A stretch of 64,000 nt of DNA from the IMG/VR virus record IMGVR_UViG_3300025413_001393, positions 61,103-125,102 of that record. The stretch is one strand, 5' to 3'. The notes below the pieces were generated by a model. That model searched no databases. It saw only the letters and a program-made list of their open reading frames with translations, and had not been told where the DNA came from. How positions within the stretch are numbered: position 1 is the stretch's first letter; every line of letters begins with the position of its first letter. Positions 43,106 through 51,382 of the stretch are shown here, piece by piece. The position numbers were made by a program, and so were the translations under genes. This DNA is from a virus.

Positions 43106-43303
43106 TCAAATCTCATAGAACCAGCTCTTCTTAAACTTCTCAAACTCTCTTAACCAGACATTAAACTTTCTAAGTCTTCTATCAGCTTTTCTACCTCTCT
43201 TCTTTACTTTCTTAACTCCCTTAAAGATCATTAAGAAGAATAATATCATTCCTAGAGCAAACAAACCCATTGTAATATGGCCAATGAGTTCAAAAGGTGT
43301 CAT
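43106..43303 (-). CDS. Single-TM basic membrane protein
   Basis: This 65-residue protein has one N-terminal TM helix (LIGHITMGLFALGMILFFLMIF, about 5-27) and a very basic C-terminus (KKVKKRGRKADRRLRKF). A TTAAATAA late-type box precedes it. Basic-tailed one-pass proteins of this size occur as holins, but the tail is unusually charged. Confidence 0.65.
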   Translation of the reverse strand: MTPFELIGHITMGLFALGMILFFLMIFKGVKKVKKRGRKADRRLRKFNVWLREFEKFKKSWFYEI

Positions 43304-43311
43304 ATTATTAT

Positions 43312-43467
43312 TTAATCTTCTAGTTTATATCTTAATTCAGTTAATACTAAATCCAGATCATAGGCAATTTGTTTAAGATCATAATTCTCAGCTAATGTTA
43401 ATGATGCTATAACATCAGCCGAAAAGTCTGATAAATGTTCTAGAGCTTTTTGTACAGGCTGGTTCAT
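43312..43467 (-). CDS. Small helical protein
   Basis: The 51-residue product starts MNQPVQKALEHLSDFS and ends ELRYKLED, all helical and acidic. It fills an otherwise empty gap between two same-strand genes with a 1-nt gap upstream. No family is recognised. Confidence 0.55.
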   Translation of the reverse strand: MNQPVQKALEHLSDFSADVIASLTLAENYDLKQIAYDLDLVLTELRYKLED

Positions 43468-43468
43468 A

Positions 43469-43831
43469 TTACTCTGGTGCTATATCAAGAACAGCTTTTC
43501 TAAGACTCTCAAGATCCTGCTTATTGTATCTATCATGCTGATCCCATTCAGGATCCCCATAATGCTCAATATACCAATCAAGTTCCTGAAGAATACCAAA
43601 TCTTAGAACATTATGAATAAGATGAACTTCAGCTTCATATAATGTCTTAAATTCTTCATCTCTTATATCATGTAAAATATAGCCATGATGCTCGACTTCA
43701 TATTCGCACAACCCATCGTAGTAATAATGAGTATTAATTCTGAAATGAAAATCCCTATCTTTGCAATGATGACAAGAGATAAGATTATGCCAAATCTTAA
43801 TCAATTCTATAATCTTCTCATGATTGGTCAT
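43469..43831 (-). CDS. Unknown protein with Cys/His-rich centre
   Basis: The 120-residue protein has a cluster of Cys and His (SCHHCKDRDFHFRINTHYYYDG, about 19-40) that could coordinate a metal. The remainder is helical and acidic. No family is recognised. Confidence 0.65.
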   Translation of the reverse strand: MTNHEKIIELIKIWHNLISCHHCKDRDFHFRINTHYYYDGLCEYEVEHHGYILHDIRDEEFKTLYEAEVHLIHNVLRFGILQELDWYIEHYGDPEWDQHDRYNKQDLESLRKAVLDIAPE

Positions 43832-43950
43832 TTCTAAAATATAGCTCGAATAACTAGGATGTCAAGAATAAATAATATTGGTACTAATAAAAAATACCTG
43901 TCACAGGGGTGCAACCCTCACAGGCTCTAGTCACCATATCCTTAAACACT

Positions 43951-44976
43951 ATGACCAGCACAAATACTTATACTCACTCCAATCACTATCTTACTCTTGT
44001 TTGTAATATAGCATTAAAAAACAAATATACAAGATGGTATTTTAATATTATTTCTAGAGCATTAGAAAGATCTAGAAACAGAACAGATGCCAAAGCCTTA
44101 TTAGGTTATGTCGAAGGCCATCATATCTTACCAACATCCTTTAAAAGAGGTGGTAATAAAGATCCTGAAAACATTGCATTCTTAACATCCAGAGAACATT
44201 TTATTATTCATGCCATTTTGGTTAAAATGTTTATTGATGTCTATAGAATGAAAATGATCAATGCTTTTCTTAGAATGAAGACAATAGGTAATAAAGATTT
44301 GCCAGACAGATACTATAATTCCCATTTGTTTAGTTATTATAGAAAATATTTTTCTGAGAGAGCAGCATATAATGCCAAAAGACAAAAAAGAACAAATAAT
44401 CTCAAGCACTGCTACAATCCTGTGACACTCGAAAGAACAAGAATATCATCTGTTGAATTGTTACCTAAAGGCTGGGTTATGGGCTGCCCTTTGAATACAA
44501 AAGGAATGATTAGTATCTGCAACTTTGAAACAAAGGAAACAAGAAGAATAAGACCTAATGAACAAATACCTGATGGATGGGTTAGAGGAAATTATAGAAA
44601 CAAAGGTAATAAAGCTGCTAAAGGAATGATAAGGATTCATAATCCAAAAACAAAAGAAGCAAAGAGAATTAAACCTGATATACCTATTCCTGTAGGATTT
44701 GTTATTAAAATACCAAAACAGAGAATACCTAAACCTAGGACCAAATCTTCTCCAGAAGTCATAAAAAGAAAATCAGATCTGCTTAAACAAGCTCACAAAA
44801 GAGGAGCTTTTTTGTCTCTACAAAAAAAGATAAAACAATACACTCTAGAGGGCGAATTTCTAAAAGAATGGAATTCTGCTCAAGAAGCTGTACTTTTTTA
44901 TAAATGTAAAGGAATACCTCATTGTGCTAAAGGTAGGACAAAATCTTCAGCTGGATTTTTGTGGAAATTTTCCTAA
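43951..44976 (+). CDS. HNH homing endonuclease with repeated NUMOD-like units
   Basis: This is one of several homing genes in the window. It starts at ATG 43951 (MTSTNTYTHS...), giving 341 residues. The HNH nuclease is GHHILPTSFKRGGNKDPENIAF (about 54-75). Three imperfect 35-residue repeats follow (NP-x-T-x-E-x-x-R-I-x-P-x-x-x-I/L-P-x-G-W), and a final one has lost the last Trp. The repeats match the one in the GIY-YIG gene at 48826, so these two homing genes share a DNA-binding module. The region just upstream has a CCTGT/ACAGG hairpin. It interrupts a minus-strand gene run. Confidence 0.88.
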   Translation: MTSTNTYTHSNHYLTLVCNIALKNKYTRWYFNIISRALERSRNRTDAKALLGYVEGHHILPTSFKRGGNKDPENIAFLTSREHFIIHAILVKMFIDVYRMKMINAFLRMKTIGNKDLPDRYYNSHLFSYYRKYFSERAAYNAKRQKRTNNLKHCYNPVTLERTRISSVELLPKGWVMGCPLNTKGMISICNFETKETRRIRPNEQIPDGWVRGNYRNKGNKAAKGMIRIHNPKTKEAKRIKPDIPIPVGFVIKIPKQRIPKPRTKSSPEVIKRKSDLLKQAHKRGAFLSLQKKIKQYTLEGEFLKEWNSAQEAVLFYKCKGIPHCAKGRTKSSAGFLWKFS

Positions 44977-45006
44977 TACCAAAATTTATTGAGCTCAATT
45001 ATCTTA

Positions 45007-45240
45007 TCATGATTTGTCATAATCTTCATAAGGGTATTCTGTTTCTAATACTGAGTTTACATCAATGTCCATATCAATCTTAATAGGCTCTCCTACTATA
45101 TGATTATTTTCATCAACTGCTCTAATAATAATGAATCTAGGATTAGTCATAGACTTTTGAACCATACCAGCACCAACAATGTGTATTACATCATTACCTA
45201 TACCACCATCTGAATCATACTCAACTCTTACTGCTTTCAT
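45007..45240 (-). CDS. Unknown small acidic protein
   Basis: This starts at the internal ATG (MKAVRVEYDSDGG...), which begins right after the stop of the upstream gene. 77 residues, strand-rich (NPRFIIIRAVDENNHIVGEPI). No motif is recognised. Confidence 0.6.
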   Translation of the reverse strand: MKAVRVEYDSDGGIGNDVIHIVGAGMVQKSMTNPRFIIIRAVDENNHIVGEPIKIDMDIDVNSVLETEYPYEDYDKS

Positions 45241-45241
45241 A

Positions 45242-45514
45242 TTAGTATCCCATATCAAGTTCTTGAGCCTGTTTTGTTAATTCATTTAATGACTCATCTC
45301 TTTCTTCTTTCCATATAAGGTTTAATATATGATCCTGAAAAGTTGTATAGTCATATGCATAGATCTCCCATTCATCAAAACCTGCATCCTGAACTGTCTT
45401 ACCTCTCATATAATTCTCCCACAAAGGGATTAACTCTTCAGGTAAAGCCTTTAAAATATCTTTTTCAAAGATACATCCATTTTCATTAGCTCTGAGATTA
45501 GGTGCTTGTTTCAT
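45242..45514 (-). CDS. Unknown small acidic protein
   Basis: This encodes 90 residues, acidic and aromatic (GFDEWEIYAYDYTTFQDH). It overlaps the upstream gene by 4 nt. No family is recognised. Confidence 0.6.
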   Translation of the reverse strand: MKQAPNLRANENGCIFEKDILKALPEELIPLWENYMRGKTVQDAGFDEWEIYAYDYTTFQDHILNLIWKEERDESLNELTKQAQELDMGY

Positions 45515-45831
45515 ATTAATCCCTCCTCTCTCAAAACTTTATTAATGATCTCAGGATCACTGTTTTCAGCTCTCCTTTTTCTTCGCTCTTCTCTAGTCTT
45601 ATCAGCTTTGGGTGTGTATAGAAGATTCCAGAACTTAGCATTAATGAGCTCTTGTTGTCTTTTATCAGACAACTCTCCATTCCCAGATCTGTGTGAATAA
45701 GACCAAGCATCAGCATTCTGCACAAGCTCTTGAATAGCTAGATTGTCCATACAACAAACAGCCATATTGATCTTGTGCAGAAATGCCTCATACTGGGCAA
45801 CTTTTTGTTTTAGTGTTGGTTTCTTACTCAT
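45511..45831 (-). CDS. Unknown helical protein
   Basis: The 106-residue protein has a strongly basic middle (KTREERRKRRAE) that could contact nucleic acid. It overlaps its neighbours on both sides (4 nt and 8 nt), so it is part of a polycistronic run. Confidence 0.6.
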   Translation of the reverse strand: MSKKPTLKQKVAQYEAFLHKINMAVCCMDNLAIQELVQNADAWSYSHRSGNGELSDKRQQELINAKFWNLLYTPKADKTREERRKRRAENSDPEIINKVLREEGLI

Positions 45832-46483
45832 GATGATCTGGTACTGTTTGCTTCTTAGATCTCATTATAGCTCTAATCTCACCAAAGGTCAAAGGAAAAG
45901 GATTAACCTCTACAGAAACCTCATAGTTCAATCCAGTGCTTAGGTACAGTTTTCCAAGCTCTGATTTTCCAAGATTACCATGTACATGGGCAAAAAGATG
46001 ATAGGATCCCTTAGCCTGTGCATTCCATGATAGAATTGGAAAATGAGAACATACAATAGCCTGCCCATTCACTACAACCTCAAGATAGTTTGGAACAAAA
46101 TGAATTTCCTTATGCTCTGATCCAAGAGGAAGAAATACATTACCTCCTACTGACTCTAGTAGTTGTTTGTATCCTGCCTGATGATTTCCTGGAAGAATAT
46201 AGAGCTCTTTAAAGTTAAGTCTATTGAAAAGAGCTATAAGCCTCTCATCAGCTTTATATCCAAAGATAGTATCACCTAGAAGGAAACCAATAGTGTTCTT
46301 ATTAGCTTTTGAGTTCCAGTTTTTAATCAGACCCTCATCATGCTCCTCAGAACTATTATACCCTCTGGTCTTCCAGATAGGTATATCCCATTTTGGATCA
46401 TGCCCATAGTGCATACAGCCCCAGAACAGAACATTATGATCTGTTGAGCTAACCTTTACAGGTTTATAAAATACATCCTTCAT
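45824..46483 (-). CDS. Metallophosphoesterase
   Basis: This is a 219-residue calcineurin-type enzyme. Metal-site motifs: FWGCMHYGHDPK (D replaced by C-M-H), LLGDTIFGY, LPGNHQAGY (N-H-Q instead of N-H-D), SHFPILSW, FAHVHGNL. The first motif departs from the usual D-x-H, so the site may be altered. It is one of four metallophosphoesterases in the window besides gp47 (41475, 47136). Substrate not predictable. Confidence 0.78.
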   Translation of the reverse strand: MKDVFYKPVKVSSTDHNVLFWGCMHYGHDPKWDIPIWKTRGYNSSEEHDEGLIKNWNSKANKNTIGFLLGDTIFGYKADERLIALFNRLNFKELYILPGNHQAGYKQLLESVGGNVFLPLGSEHKEIHFVPNYLEVVVNGQAIVCSHFPILSWNAQAKGSYHLFAHVHGNLGKSELGKLYLSTGLNYEVSVEVNPFPLTFGEIRAIMRSKKQTVPDHHE

Positions 46484-46523
46484 AATAAGAATATACTACA
46501 GTCAAATTCAGGACACTTCAAGC

Positions 46524-46793
46524 CTATTCTTCTTCTATCTTGTATTTGTTTGTGTTTTCAAACCTATTGGCAACAAAGATCTCAAATGCCTCTAGGATCT
46601 GTTCTTCAAATTCTGTTTGATCTTGTTCATCAACCATATCAACTACACAATCTAAGATTGCTGTCATGAAGCCTGCAATTTGTGTACTTCTCAATGTATC
46701 ATCATAATCTAATGTTCTTACAGCAGGGTTTCCTTTATACATCCCTATAATGAATACAGGGATAAAATCTTCGTCTTTTGCTTTATCGCTCAT
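46524..46793 (-). CDS. Unknown acidic protein
   Basis: This encodes 89 residues, acidic, with a strand then helices. It starts 11 nt inside the previous gene's stop. No family is recognised. Confidence 0.6.
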   Translation of the reverse strand: MSDKAKDEDFIPVFIIGMYKGNPAVRTLDYDDTLRSTQIAGFMTAILDCVVDMVDEQDQTEFEEQILEAFEIFVANRFENTNKYKIEEE

Positions 46794-47139
46794 GTCCTAA
46801 AAGCTTTTTGTATAGATTATTACAAGAGATCCTATGCTCACACTCCATAGGATCTCTTGCCTCAATGGCATTGAAATACTCTTCATCATTTTCTTCAAAT
46901 GCAACTTTTAAGATTTTTTGAACATCTGGATTAAGTTTTGAACTGATCAACTCAAGAATTGGTTGAACATCTCTATCTGACAAATGTAGAGTAATTTCAG
47001 ATCCATCATACTCTGATCCATAGCTAAACTCAAGCTTTAGTATAACAGGAGGTTCGTAACCATCTCCAAGAGGCTGACCTGAAAAGTCAGAATAATAATT
47101 TGCTTCTTCTCTTTGTTCTGGGACAATTACTTTTTTCAT
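46783..47139 (-). CDS. Unknown protein
   Basis: The 118-residue protein has a Lys/Glu-rich N-terminus and EANYYSDFSGQPLGD near 15. The rest suggests a small alpha/beta domain. It overlaps the phosphatase upstream by 4 nt. No family is recognised. Confidence 0.6.
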   Translation of the reverse strand: MKKVIVPEQREEANYYSDFSGQPLGDGYEPPVILKLEFSYGSEYDGSEITLHLSDRDVQPILELISSKLNPDVQKILKVAFEENDEEYFNAIEARDPMECEHRISCNNLYKKLLGHER

Positions 47140-48008
47140 GATTTGTTTAAAGAGTTATATATACCATCATAAGCTCCAAGAGAAGCATACTGTTTCTTTT
47201 TTAATGCTTTTTGCTCCTCTTGGAACTTTCTTTCTGATTCTTGGTAAAAGTTCTCTACTCCTGTATCGATGATATTATATCTACCATCTTCAAGGATTTC
47301 AAGAACTTGTTGAAGTCCACAATCAATATCAATACAGAGTCCCTTATTTCGAGTCTCCTCTACATCAATACCCTTGCGCATTGGAGTATGACCATAGACT
47401 TGCTTAATACCAGATTGATCATTCCAGTATGAACCTGTATAGGGTTCTTGATAATGATCTCTCCAGAGAAGTCCACCTACTCGGTTTATTCCTCCTCGGC
47501 ACTTTCCAGCAGCACATAGCTCATTGCTATACTCTCTGCTTTCAATAGCATTAAGAATCTTTTTGAGCTTAATGTTAATAATCTCGTTATCCATTCCGTA
47601 AGGAGGACTTGCAAACCAGAAGGGATGGAATCCAGCGTGCGAAAACCAAAAGCCATTTTCGAAATGAGCTATCTTTATCTTGTCCCAATCTTCATTGGTC
47701 AGAATCCTATTAATAGCATCATCCTTAGCAGGAGAATATCCAGAGCAATGATAGATCTGCCCGCTTGCGCGAACGTTTTTATAATCATAATTGATATCAT
47801 GATTACCCATTAGATGAATTCGATTGGGCTTTGACAAAGACTCCTTCAGCCAACGAGCTGTTTGGTCAGCGTCAATAGCTGTATCGTGAAAGTTATCGAA
47901 GTAGTCGCCAACAAATACAATAGTATGAGTATCATCATACTTTGATGCAATAGCCTCAGCAGCTACCCATCTATTGTGAATATCACCTATGCAAAGAATC
48001 TTGCTCAT
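47136..48008 (-). CDS. Serine/threonine-phosphatase-like metallophosphoesterase
   Basis: The 290-residue protein has CIGDIHNRWVAAEA, VFVGDYFDNF, LMGNHDINYD, then HAGFHP and YGHTPMRKG. This is the PPP/bis(5'-nucleosyl) tetraphosphatase order, with all metal ligands in place. A protein phosphatase (as in phage lambda PP) or an Ap4A hydrolase are both possible. Its start lies close to the tiny membrane gene at 48040-48144. Confidence 0.85.
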   Translation of the reverse strand: MSKILCIGDIHNRWVAAEAIASKYDDTHTIVFVGDYFDNFHDTAIDADQTARWLKESLSKPNRIHLMGNHDINYDYKNVRASGQIYHCSGYSPAKDDAINRILTNEDWDKIKIAHFENGFWFSHAGFHPFWFASPPYGMDNEIINIKLKKILNAIESREYSNELCAAGKCRGGINRVGGLLWRDHYQEPYTGSYWNDQSGIKQVYGHTPMRKGIDVEETRNKGLCIDIDCGLQQVLEILEDGRYNIIDTGVENFYQESERKFQEEQKALKKKQYASLGAYDGIYNSLNKS

Positions 48009-48039
48009 GTTCTAATTGTATATACAGGCTTAGGACAGG

Positions 48040-48144
48040 TCAATGGAAAAAGTAAAGAATAGCTCTAATCAAACCATACCACATTAGTCCACCAAGAACC
48101 ATTGCACTAAGCCAAGCTGCTAAAGGTATAAAATCTCTGTTCAT
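48040..48144 (-). CDS. Small TM protein
   Basis: This 34-residue gene starts MNRDFIPLAAWLSAMVLGGL and has one TM helix. It lies between genes on the same strand with only 1 nt before the next upstream stop. Too short for homology; the conserved-looking start and spacing suggest it is translated. Confidence 0.5.
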   Translation of the reverse strand: MNRDFIPLAAWLSAMVLGGLMWYGLIRAILYFFH

Positions 48145-48145
48145 A

Positions 48146-48778
48146 TTAGTACATGTTTTTGAGTACCCACAATTGAGCACTATTCAAAGCTCGAGACCAT
48201 TTTCCTAAGATTCTTGAAACATTTTGCCAAACTGTAGACCAGTATCTAAAAGTAATTTTATTAAGAATCTTCTTAGTCTTAGTCCAGGGATGATTTTCGT
48301 AAGCTTGAGCTCGCTCTAACCACTTCTTTTCATTAGCTGCATTTTCTTCGGCTGTAGTTGTAATCTCACCCTTTACAAGCTCTAATGAGATAAGCTTACC
48401 TTTTACAAATACAGCATCAAATTCGATGTCCCAGGTATTACCCTCTTCATCTTCACTATAATCATAGAAGTTAATAGTATCAGTAATCTCTTCTTTAACT
48501 GAGGTACGACTCGACTCTACAAACTTATAAGGCCAGCAAAATTTACCCTGCTTCTTAATCTTCTTTTCTTCAGCTTCAGACATTGTACGAACATGCTCTC
48601 CTTCTACTTTTTCAGTATAAAGATAACCATTCTTCTTAATATAATAAGCAGACATTGTATTATCTAAAGACTTTGTTTGAAAGTCTGTTGTTGTCCAATC
48701 CTTGTTAGGAAAGGCTTTTTTAATTTGTTTAGTTAACGGGAGCTTACGCTCACAGAATATAGTATCGAACATTCCCAA
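48146..48778 (-). CDS. Unknown protein
   Basis: The 210-residue protein (MGMFDTIFCERKLPLT...) has a Gly-Met-Phe-Asp start shared by a number of small phage proteins, a central beta region and a basic, Trp-rich C-terminal segment (WSTVWQNVSRILGKWSRA). No enzymatic motif is recognised. Confidence 0.7.
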   Translation of the reverse strand: MGMFDTIFCERKLPLTKQIKKAFPNKDWTTTDFQTKSLDNTMSAYYIKKNGYLYTEKVEGEHVRTMSEAEEKKIKKQGKFCWPYKFVESSRTSVKEEITDTINFYDYSEDEEGNTWDIEFDAVFVKGKLISLELVKGEITTTAEENAANEKKWLERAQAYENHPWTKTKKILNKITFRYWSTVWQNVSRILGKWSRALNSAQLWVLKNMY

Positions 48779-48812
48779 AATTACCTCCTTATCCCTTTTT
48801 GGGATTGTTTGA

Positions 48813-48820
48813 TATAAATA
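48813..48820 (+). promoter_or_regulatory. Late promoter box TATAAATA
   Basis: A perfect motif on the plus strand lies 5 nt before the ATG at 48826. Confidence 0.7.
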
Positions 48821-48825
48821 ATATT

Positions 48826-49458
48826 ATGTCTCATTTCTACATATTATACAAGATTATTAATAATATCAACAACAAATTTTATATTGGAGTACACAAAACA
48901 GACAATATACATGATGATTATTATGGTTCAGGACATTCTATTAAAGCGGCTATTGAAAAATACGATAAAGAAAACTTTACGAAAGAAATCCTTCACGTTT
49001 TTACAAACGCAAAAAAAGCATTTAAAAAGGAAAAAGAAATTGTTAACAGTATATTACTTGAGGATAAAAATTGCTATAATATCAAGGAAGGCGGTCATGG
49101 AGGTTTTGATCATATAAGAAAAGCAGGCTTGCACAAATCTTCAAAGGGCAGAAAAATAATCTATAACCCAGCAACAAACGAACAAACAAAGGTCAAACCC
49201 GAAGAAATAGACAATTATTTAAGTCGAGGTTGGTTGACGGGGTTCAGACCAAGCGCTCTTAAAAAGATGTCTACTTCTGGTAAAAGAAAAATTCAAACAG
49301 AGGAACAAAAAAGAAAAAATTCAGAATCTAAAAAGAATGCTCGGTTAATGCTTAATGTGGTTACTGGAATAAAAAAATTTATTAAATGCGTTGATATTGA
49401 ATATTACGAAACGAATGGATGGCGTTTGTACACTGAACAATTTTTAAAAAGAAAATAA
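48826..49458 (+). CDS. GIY-YIG homing endonuclease with NUMOD-like repeat
   Basis: It starts at ATG 48826 (MSHFYILYKIIN...) and is 210 residues. The nuclease start FYILYKIINNINNKFYIGVHK contains the Y-I-L/Y-I-G pair, followed by YYGSGHSIKAAIEKYG-type segment. The C-terminal part has the NPATNEQTKVKPEEIDNYLSRGW repeat also present three times in the HNH gene at 43951, then a basic region. TATAAATA precedes it, a late box. It lies antisense to the surrounding genes, typical of invasive homing genes. Confidence 0.88.
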   Translation: MSHFYILYKIINNINNKFYIGVHKTDNIHDDYYGSGHSIKAAIEKYDKENFTKEILHVFTNAKKAFKKEKEIVNSILLEDKNCYNIKEGGHGGFDHIRKAGLHKSSKGRKIIYNPATNEQTKVKPEEIDNYLSRGWLTGFRPSALKKMSTSGKRKIQTEEQKRKNSESKKNARLMLNVVTGIKKFIKCVDIEYYETNGWRLYTEQFLKRK

Positions 49459-49461
49459 CTA

Positions 49462-49878
49462 CTAAATTTTTTCTAAAAGAGCAGCTGTATTATTTACAGC
49501 TTCTTGTCCCCAGTCAACAAGCAAAACTTCTATGCCTGCTTGTTGAGCAAGAACACAAACTTGAACATTATCATCAATGTGGAGAATACTATTAAGCTTT
49601 TGTAGAAAAGGAGTCTTATTCTTTCCAGCAGTAGCTACTACAGATTTGATTGGAAGGTTGTATAGTTTAATTAAATCCCAACACTCTGATACATGTCTCT
49701 CCTCTCGAGCAGTTACAACATGAATTTCAAATCCTTCATTATGTTTCTTACGAAGAAGGTCATGTACTCTTTTAATAGGTTCAGCACTTGAACCAGAAGC
49801 AGCCCACAGATTCCCAATCTTGTAAGCTGGGTCTTCAAATAGACAGTCATCAAAATCAAATGTAACAGTTTGTTTCAT
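49462..49878 (-). CDS. HAD-superfamily hydrolase
   Basis: It starts at ATG 49878 (MKQTVTFDFDDCLF...), 138 residues. The catalytic motif is FDFDDCLFE (D-x-D), motif II VVTAREE (T), motif III AGKNKTPFL (K) and motif IV HIDDN (D-D). A small nucleotidase or phosphatase of the T4-like type is likely. The upstream boundary is a tRNA-Trp gene whose CCA end is 12 nt away. Confidence 0.83.
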   Translation of the reverse strand: MKQTVTFDFDDCLFEDPAYKIGNLWAASGSSAEPIKRVHDLLRKKHNEGFEIHVVTAREERHVSECWDLIKLYNLPIKSVVATAGKNKTPFLQKLNSILHIDDNVQVCVLAQQAGIEVLLVDWGQEAVNNTAALLEKI

Positions 49879-49890
49879 ATTTTTTAAAAT

Positions 49891-49964
49891 TGGCAGATCG
49901 GCAAGGATTTGCACCCTGACAAAGACTTTTGGAGAGTCTCGTGCTACTATTACACTACCGACCT
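49891..49964 (-). tRNA. tRNA-Trp(CCA)
   Basis: A complete cloverleaf: acceptor AGGTCGG/CCGATCT (7 bp with one G-T), D-arm GTGT/GCAC, anticodon loop CTCCAAA on AGACT/AGTCT, T-arm CAGGG/CCTTG (G-T pair) and encoded CCA. The second tRNA-Trp of the phage is at 56998. Confidence 0.9.
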
Positions 49965-50004
49965 AATACAAAATATAATACTACAATGTCATAGGACATA
50001 CAAC

Positions 50005-50042
50005 AAAAAACCCCTACTACCTTGATCAGAGGCAGTAGGGGC
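50005..50042 (-). terminator. Intrinsic terminator of ncRNA at 50005-50485
   Basis: On the minus strand CCCCTACTGCC and GGTAGTAGGGG form an 11-bp stem with a T run (TTTTTTG). It is the 3' end of the predicted RNA. Confidence 0.85.
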
Positions 50043-50485
50043 GAGATGATCAGACTCTTTCTTTATCTCTCTGCATTTTAGGGATAGCGATTCCTTTCTG
50101 GACTTGAGACCAGCAACTGGTAGCATTACTAAAGAGGTATTTGAGAAGATTTTATTCCGGATTTTGTTCTTTCCTCAACAGAGATCAGGCGTGGAGCCTC
50201 TACTTCCGTCCAGCTTGTGTTTAATCAATACGCTAGGATCAAAGCTTACCATAGGTTTTTGGCTCCCCTAACTTGAATAAGGACTACTAATATACCAACA
50301 AGCAACTCGTCCTTACTCCTCTCTAGGATAATTCCTACAACTAGAGAGTATTAATTTGTATGACTAGAAAATCTCATTCGCTTTCACGGAGATTTATCTT
50401 ACAAGCTACACGTTCACTCGGCCGAATGCTTCGCTATCACTTGTCGCGGGAGTCCTTTTGCATATCAGACTTGCGCCTAGTCAAA
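50005..50485 (-). ncRNA. Candidate large structured RNA, about 480 nt
   Basis: There is no ORF on either strand of this interval. It carries a promoter-like GATCTTTGATAGTA at 50497-50511, an intrinsic terminator, and many internal hairpins on the minus strand: CTCTCTAG/CTAGAGAG, AAATCTC/GAGATTT, AGGC/GCCT, CCAG/CTGG. The unit is next to tRNA-Trp in a phage tRNA region, as known ROOL and GOLLD RNAs often are. Identity with either is unproven; I did not recognise their consensus. RNase P and group I intron cores were looked for and not found. Confidence 0.6.
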
Positions 50486-50496
50486 TTTTAAAATGT

Positions 50497-50511
50497 ACTA
50501 TCAAAGATCAA
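50497..50511 (-). promoter_or_regulatory. Promoter-like GATCTTTGA element of ncRNA
   Basis: TTGATCTTTGATAGTA is shared with elements at 52473-52485 (tmRNA) and 57225-57238 (tRNA array). It is close to the TAnnTTTG promoter of Bacteroidota. Spacing to the inferred RNA start is 10-15 nt. Confidence 0.55.
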
Positions 50512-50538
50512 TTCTTATCTATTTATAGTCCTATAAAG

Positions 50539-50820
50539 CTACAAGACAGTCAACGATTTTAAGCTTTTAAATTCGGTTTTAAAAAACATTTGACCAACAA
50601 CAGTTAGACGATTTTTAATTGTGTAGAGGCTAGGAACGTTTTCTCCTTGCTCGAGCCCAACAATAACGTCAGAAATATAAGATTTGTCCGCTTGATAGTT
50701 CTGTCGGATTTTGTCGTTGTTGTCCATACGACTAAGCATTTCTTGTAAACAAGCTTTTTTGTAAGCTACTAATTTTTGTCCAAAGCTTATTGAAAGTTCA
50801 ATCTCTTCTAAAAAGTCCAT
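50539..50820 (-). CDS. XRE-like helix-turn-helix protein
   Basis: The 93-residue protein has SYISDVIVGLEQGENVPSLYT near 47-67, which resembles the recognition helix and following turn of an XRE/lambda-repressor-type HTH. It is Lys/Glu-rich elsewhere. It could be a regulator of the neighbouring RNA genes or an anti-defence factor. Weak family support. Confidence 0.55.
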   Translation of the reverse strand: MDFLEEIELSISFGQKLVAYKKACLQEMLSRMDNNDKIRQNYQADKSYISDVIVGLEQGENVPSLYTIKNRLTVVGQMFFKTEFKSLKSLTVL

Positions 50821-50972
50821 TCATACAATATACAAATAAAGAATGGACAAGACTACAAATAAATTTAACAAAAAGTACTGAAAAGTACAATCCTAAACAT
50901 AATACGAAAAGGACACCCACCATAGCTAATTCTAGTGGTTCAAGCACTAGATTACTTATTATTTTAAGTAAA

Positions 50973-51113
50973 TTATTTTCTTTTCTTTCCAGCGTCAGAC
51001 CTTTTAACTCTTGCTCTGATCCCACCTTTTCGTAGGTTTTTAGCTGCTTTCTTATTTGCAGCTGGAGATCCAAAGTTTTCTACTAATGTTGTTCTTGTTT
51101 TTGATATTGCCAT
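50973..51113 (-). CDS. Small basic protein
   Basis: This 46-residue gene starts MAISKTRTTLVENF and ends GIRARVKRSDAGKKRK. It has 13 Lys/Arg residues. A DNA- or RNA-binding role is likely from composition. It is on the minus strand just upstream of the region holding the HTH gene. An overlapping frame at 50798-51073 is considered a shadow. Confidence 0.6.
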   Translation of the reverse strand: MAISKTRTTLVENFGSPAANKKAAKNLRKGGIRARVKRSDAGKKRK

Positions 51114-51148
51114 TAAAGCAATTATTACAACATTGACAATTTATCTAC

Positions 51149-51196
51149 AAAAAAACCGGGCGTGAGATAGCTTGTATGTACAGAGGCCCGCCCGGT
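51149..51196 (-). terminator. Intrinsic terminator of second ncRNA
   Basis: ACCGGGCG ... CGCCCGGT (8 bp, 30-nt loop) is followed by TTTTTTT on the minus strand. Confidence 0.8.
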
Positions 51197-51376
51197 CTAC
51201 TAAATTAATTGTAAGTTCTTTTGTCCCGACAACTTGAAGCGTCCTTCATTATGTGTTGGCTTTGTATGAACTTACGATGAGCCGGTTTCATCACACAATC
51301 TTTCGCGATCAATTGTGGAGAGGAATTTGCCGACTTCTATCAAATTGGTAAAATTAATTATAGCGGTTTCCCACTT
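51149..51376 (-). ncRNA. Candidate structured RNA with late promoter, about 225 nt
   Basis: This gene-free stretch has a TATAAATA box (51383-51390) at one end and the terminator at the other, both on the minus strand. Internal pairing includes GTAAGTTC/GAACTTAC, an 8-nt perfect match over about 75 nt that would form a long arm. This favours a late-expressed RNA. No known family is recognised. It is bordered by the HNH gene at 51483. Confidence 0.5.
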
Positions 51377-51382
51377 TTAATA

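Noticed and set aside
50005-50485. RNase P RNA
   Set aside because: A GAGGAAAG string is present, but the conserved P4 partner and the rest of the core are not seen.
50798-51073. 91-residue minus-strand frame
   Set aside because: It overlaps the better-supported 46-residue basic gene (50973-51113) in another frame and has no coding features of its own.
50005-51376. Group I introns
   Set aside because: No conserved P7 or AAGATATAGTCC-type segment and no exon joins were found.
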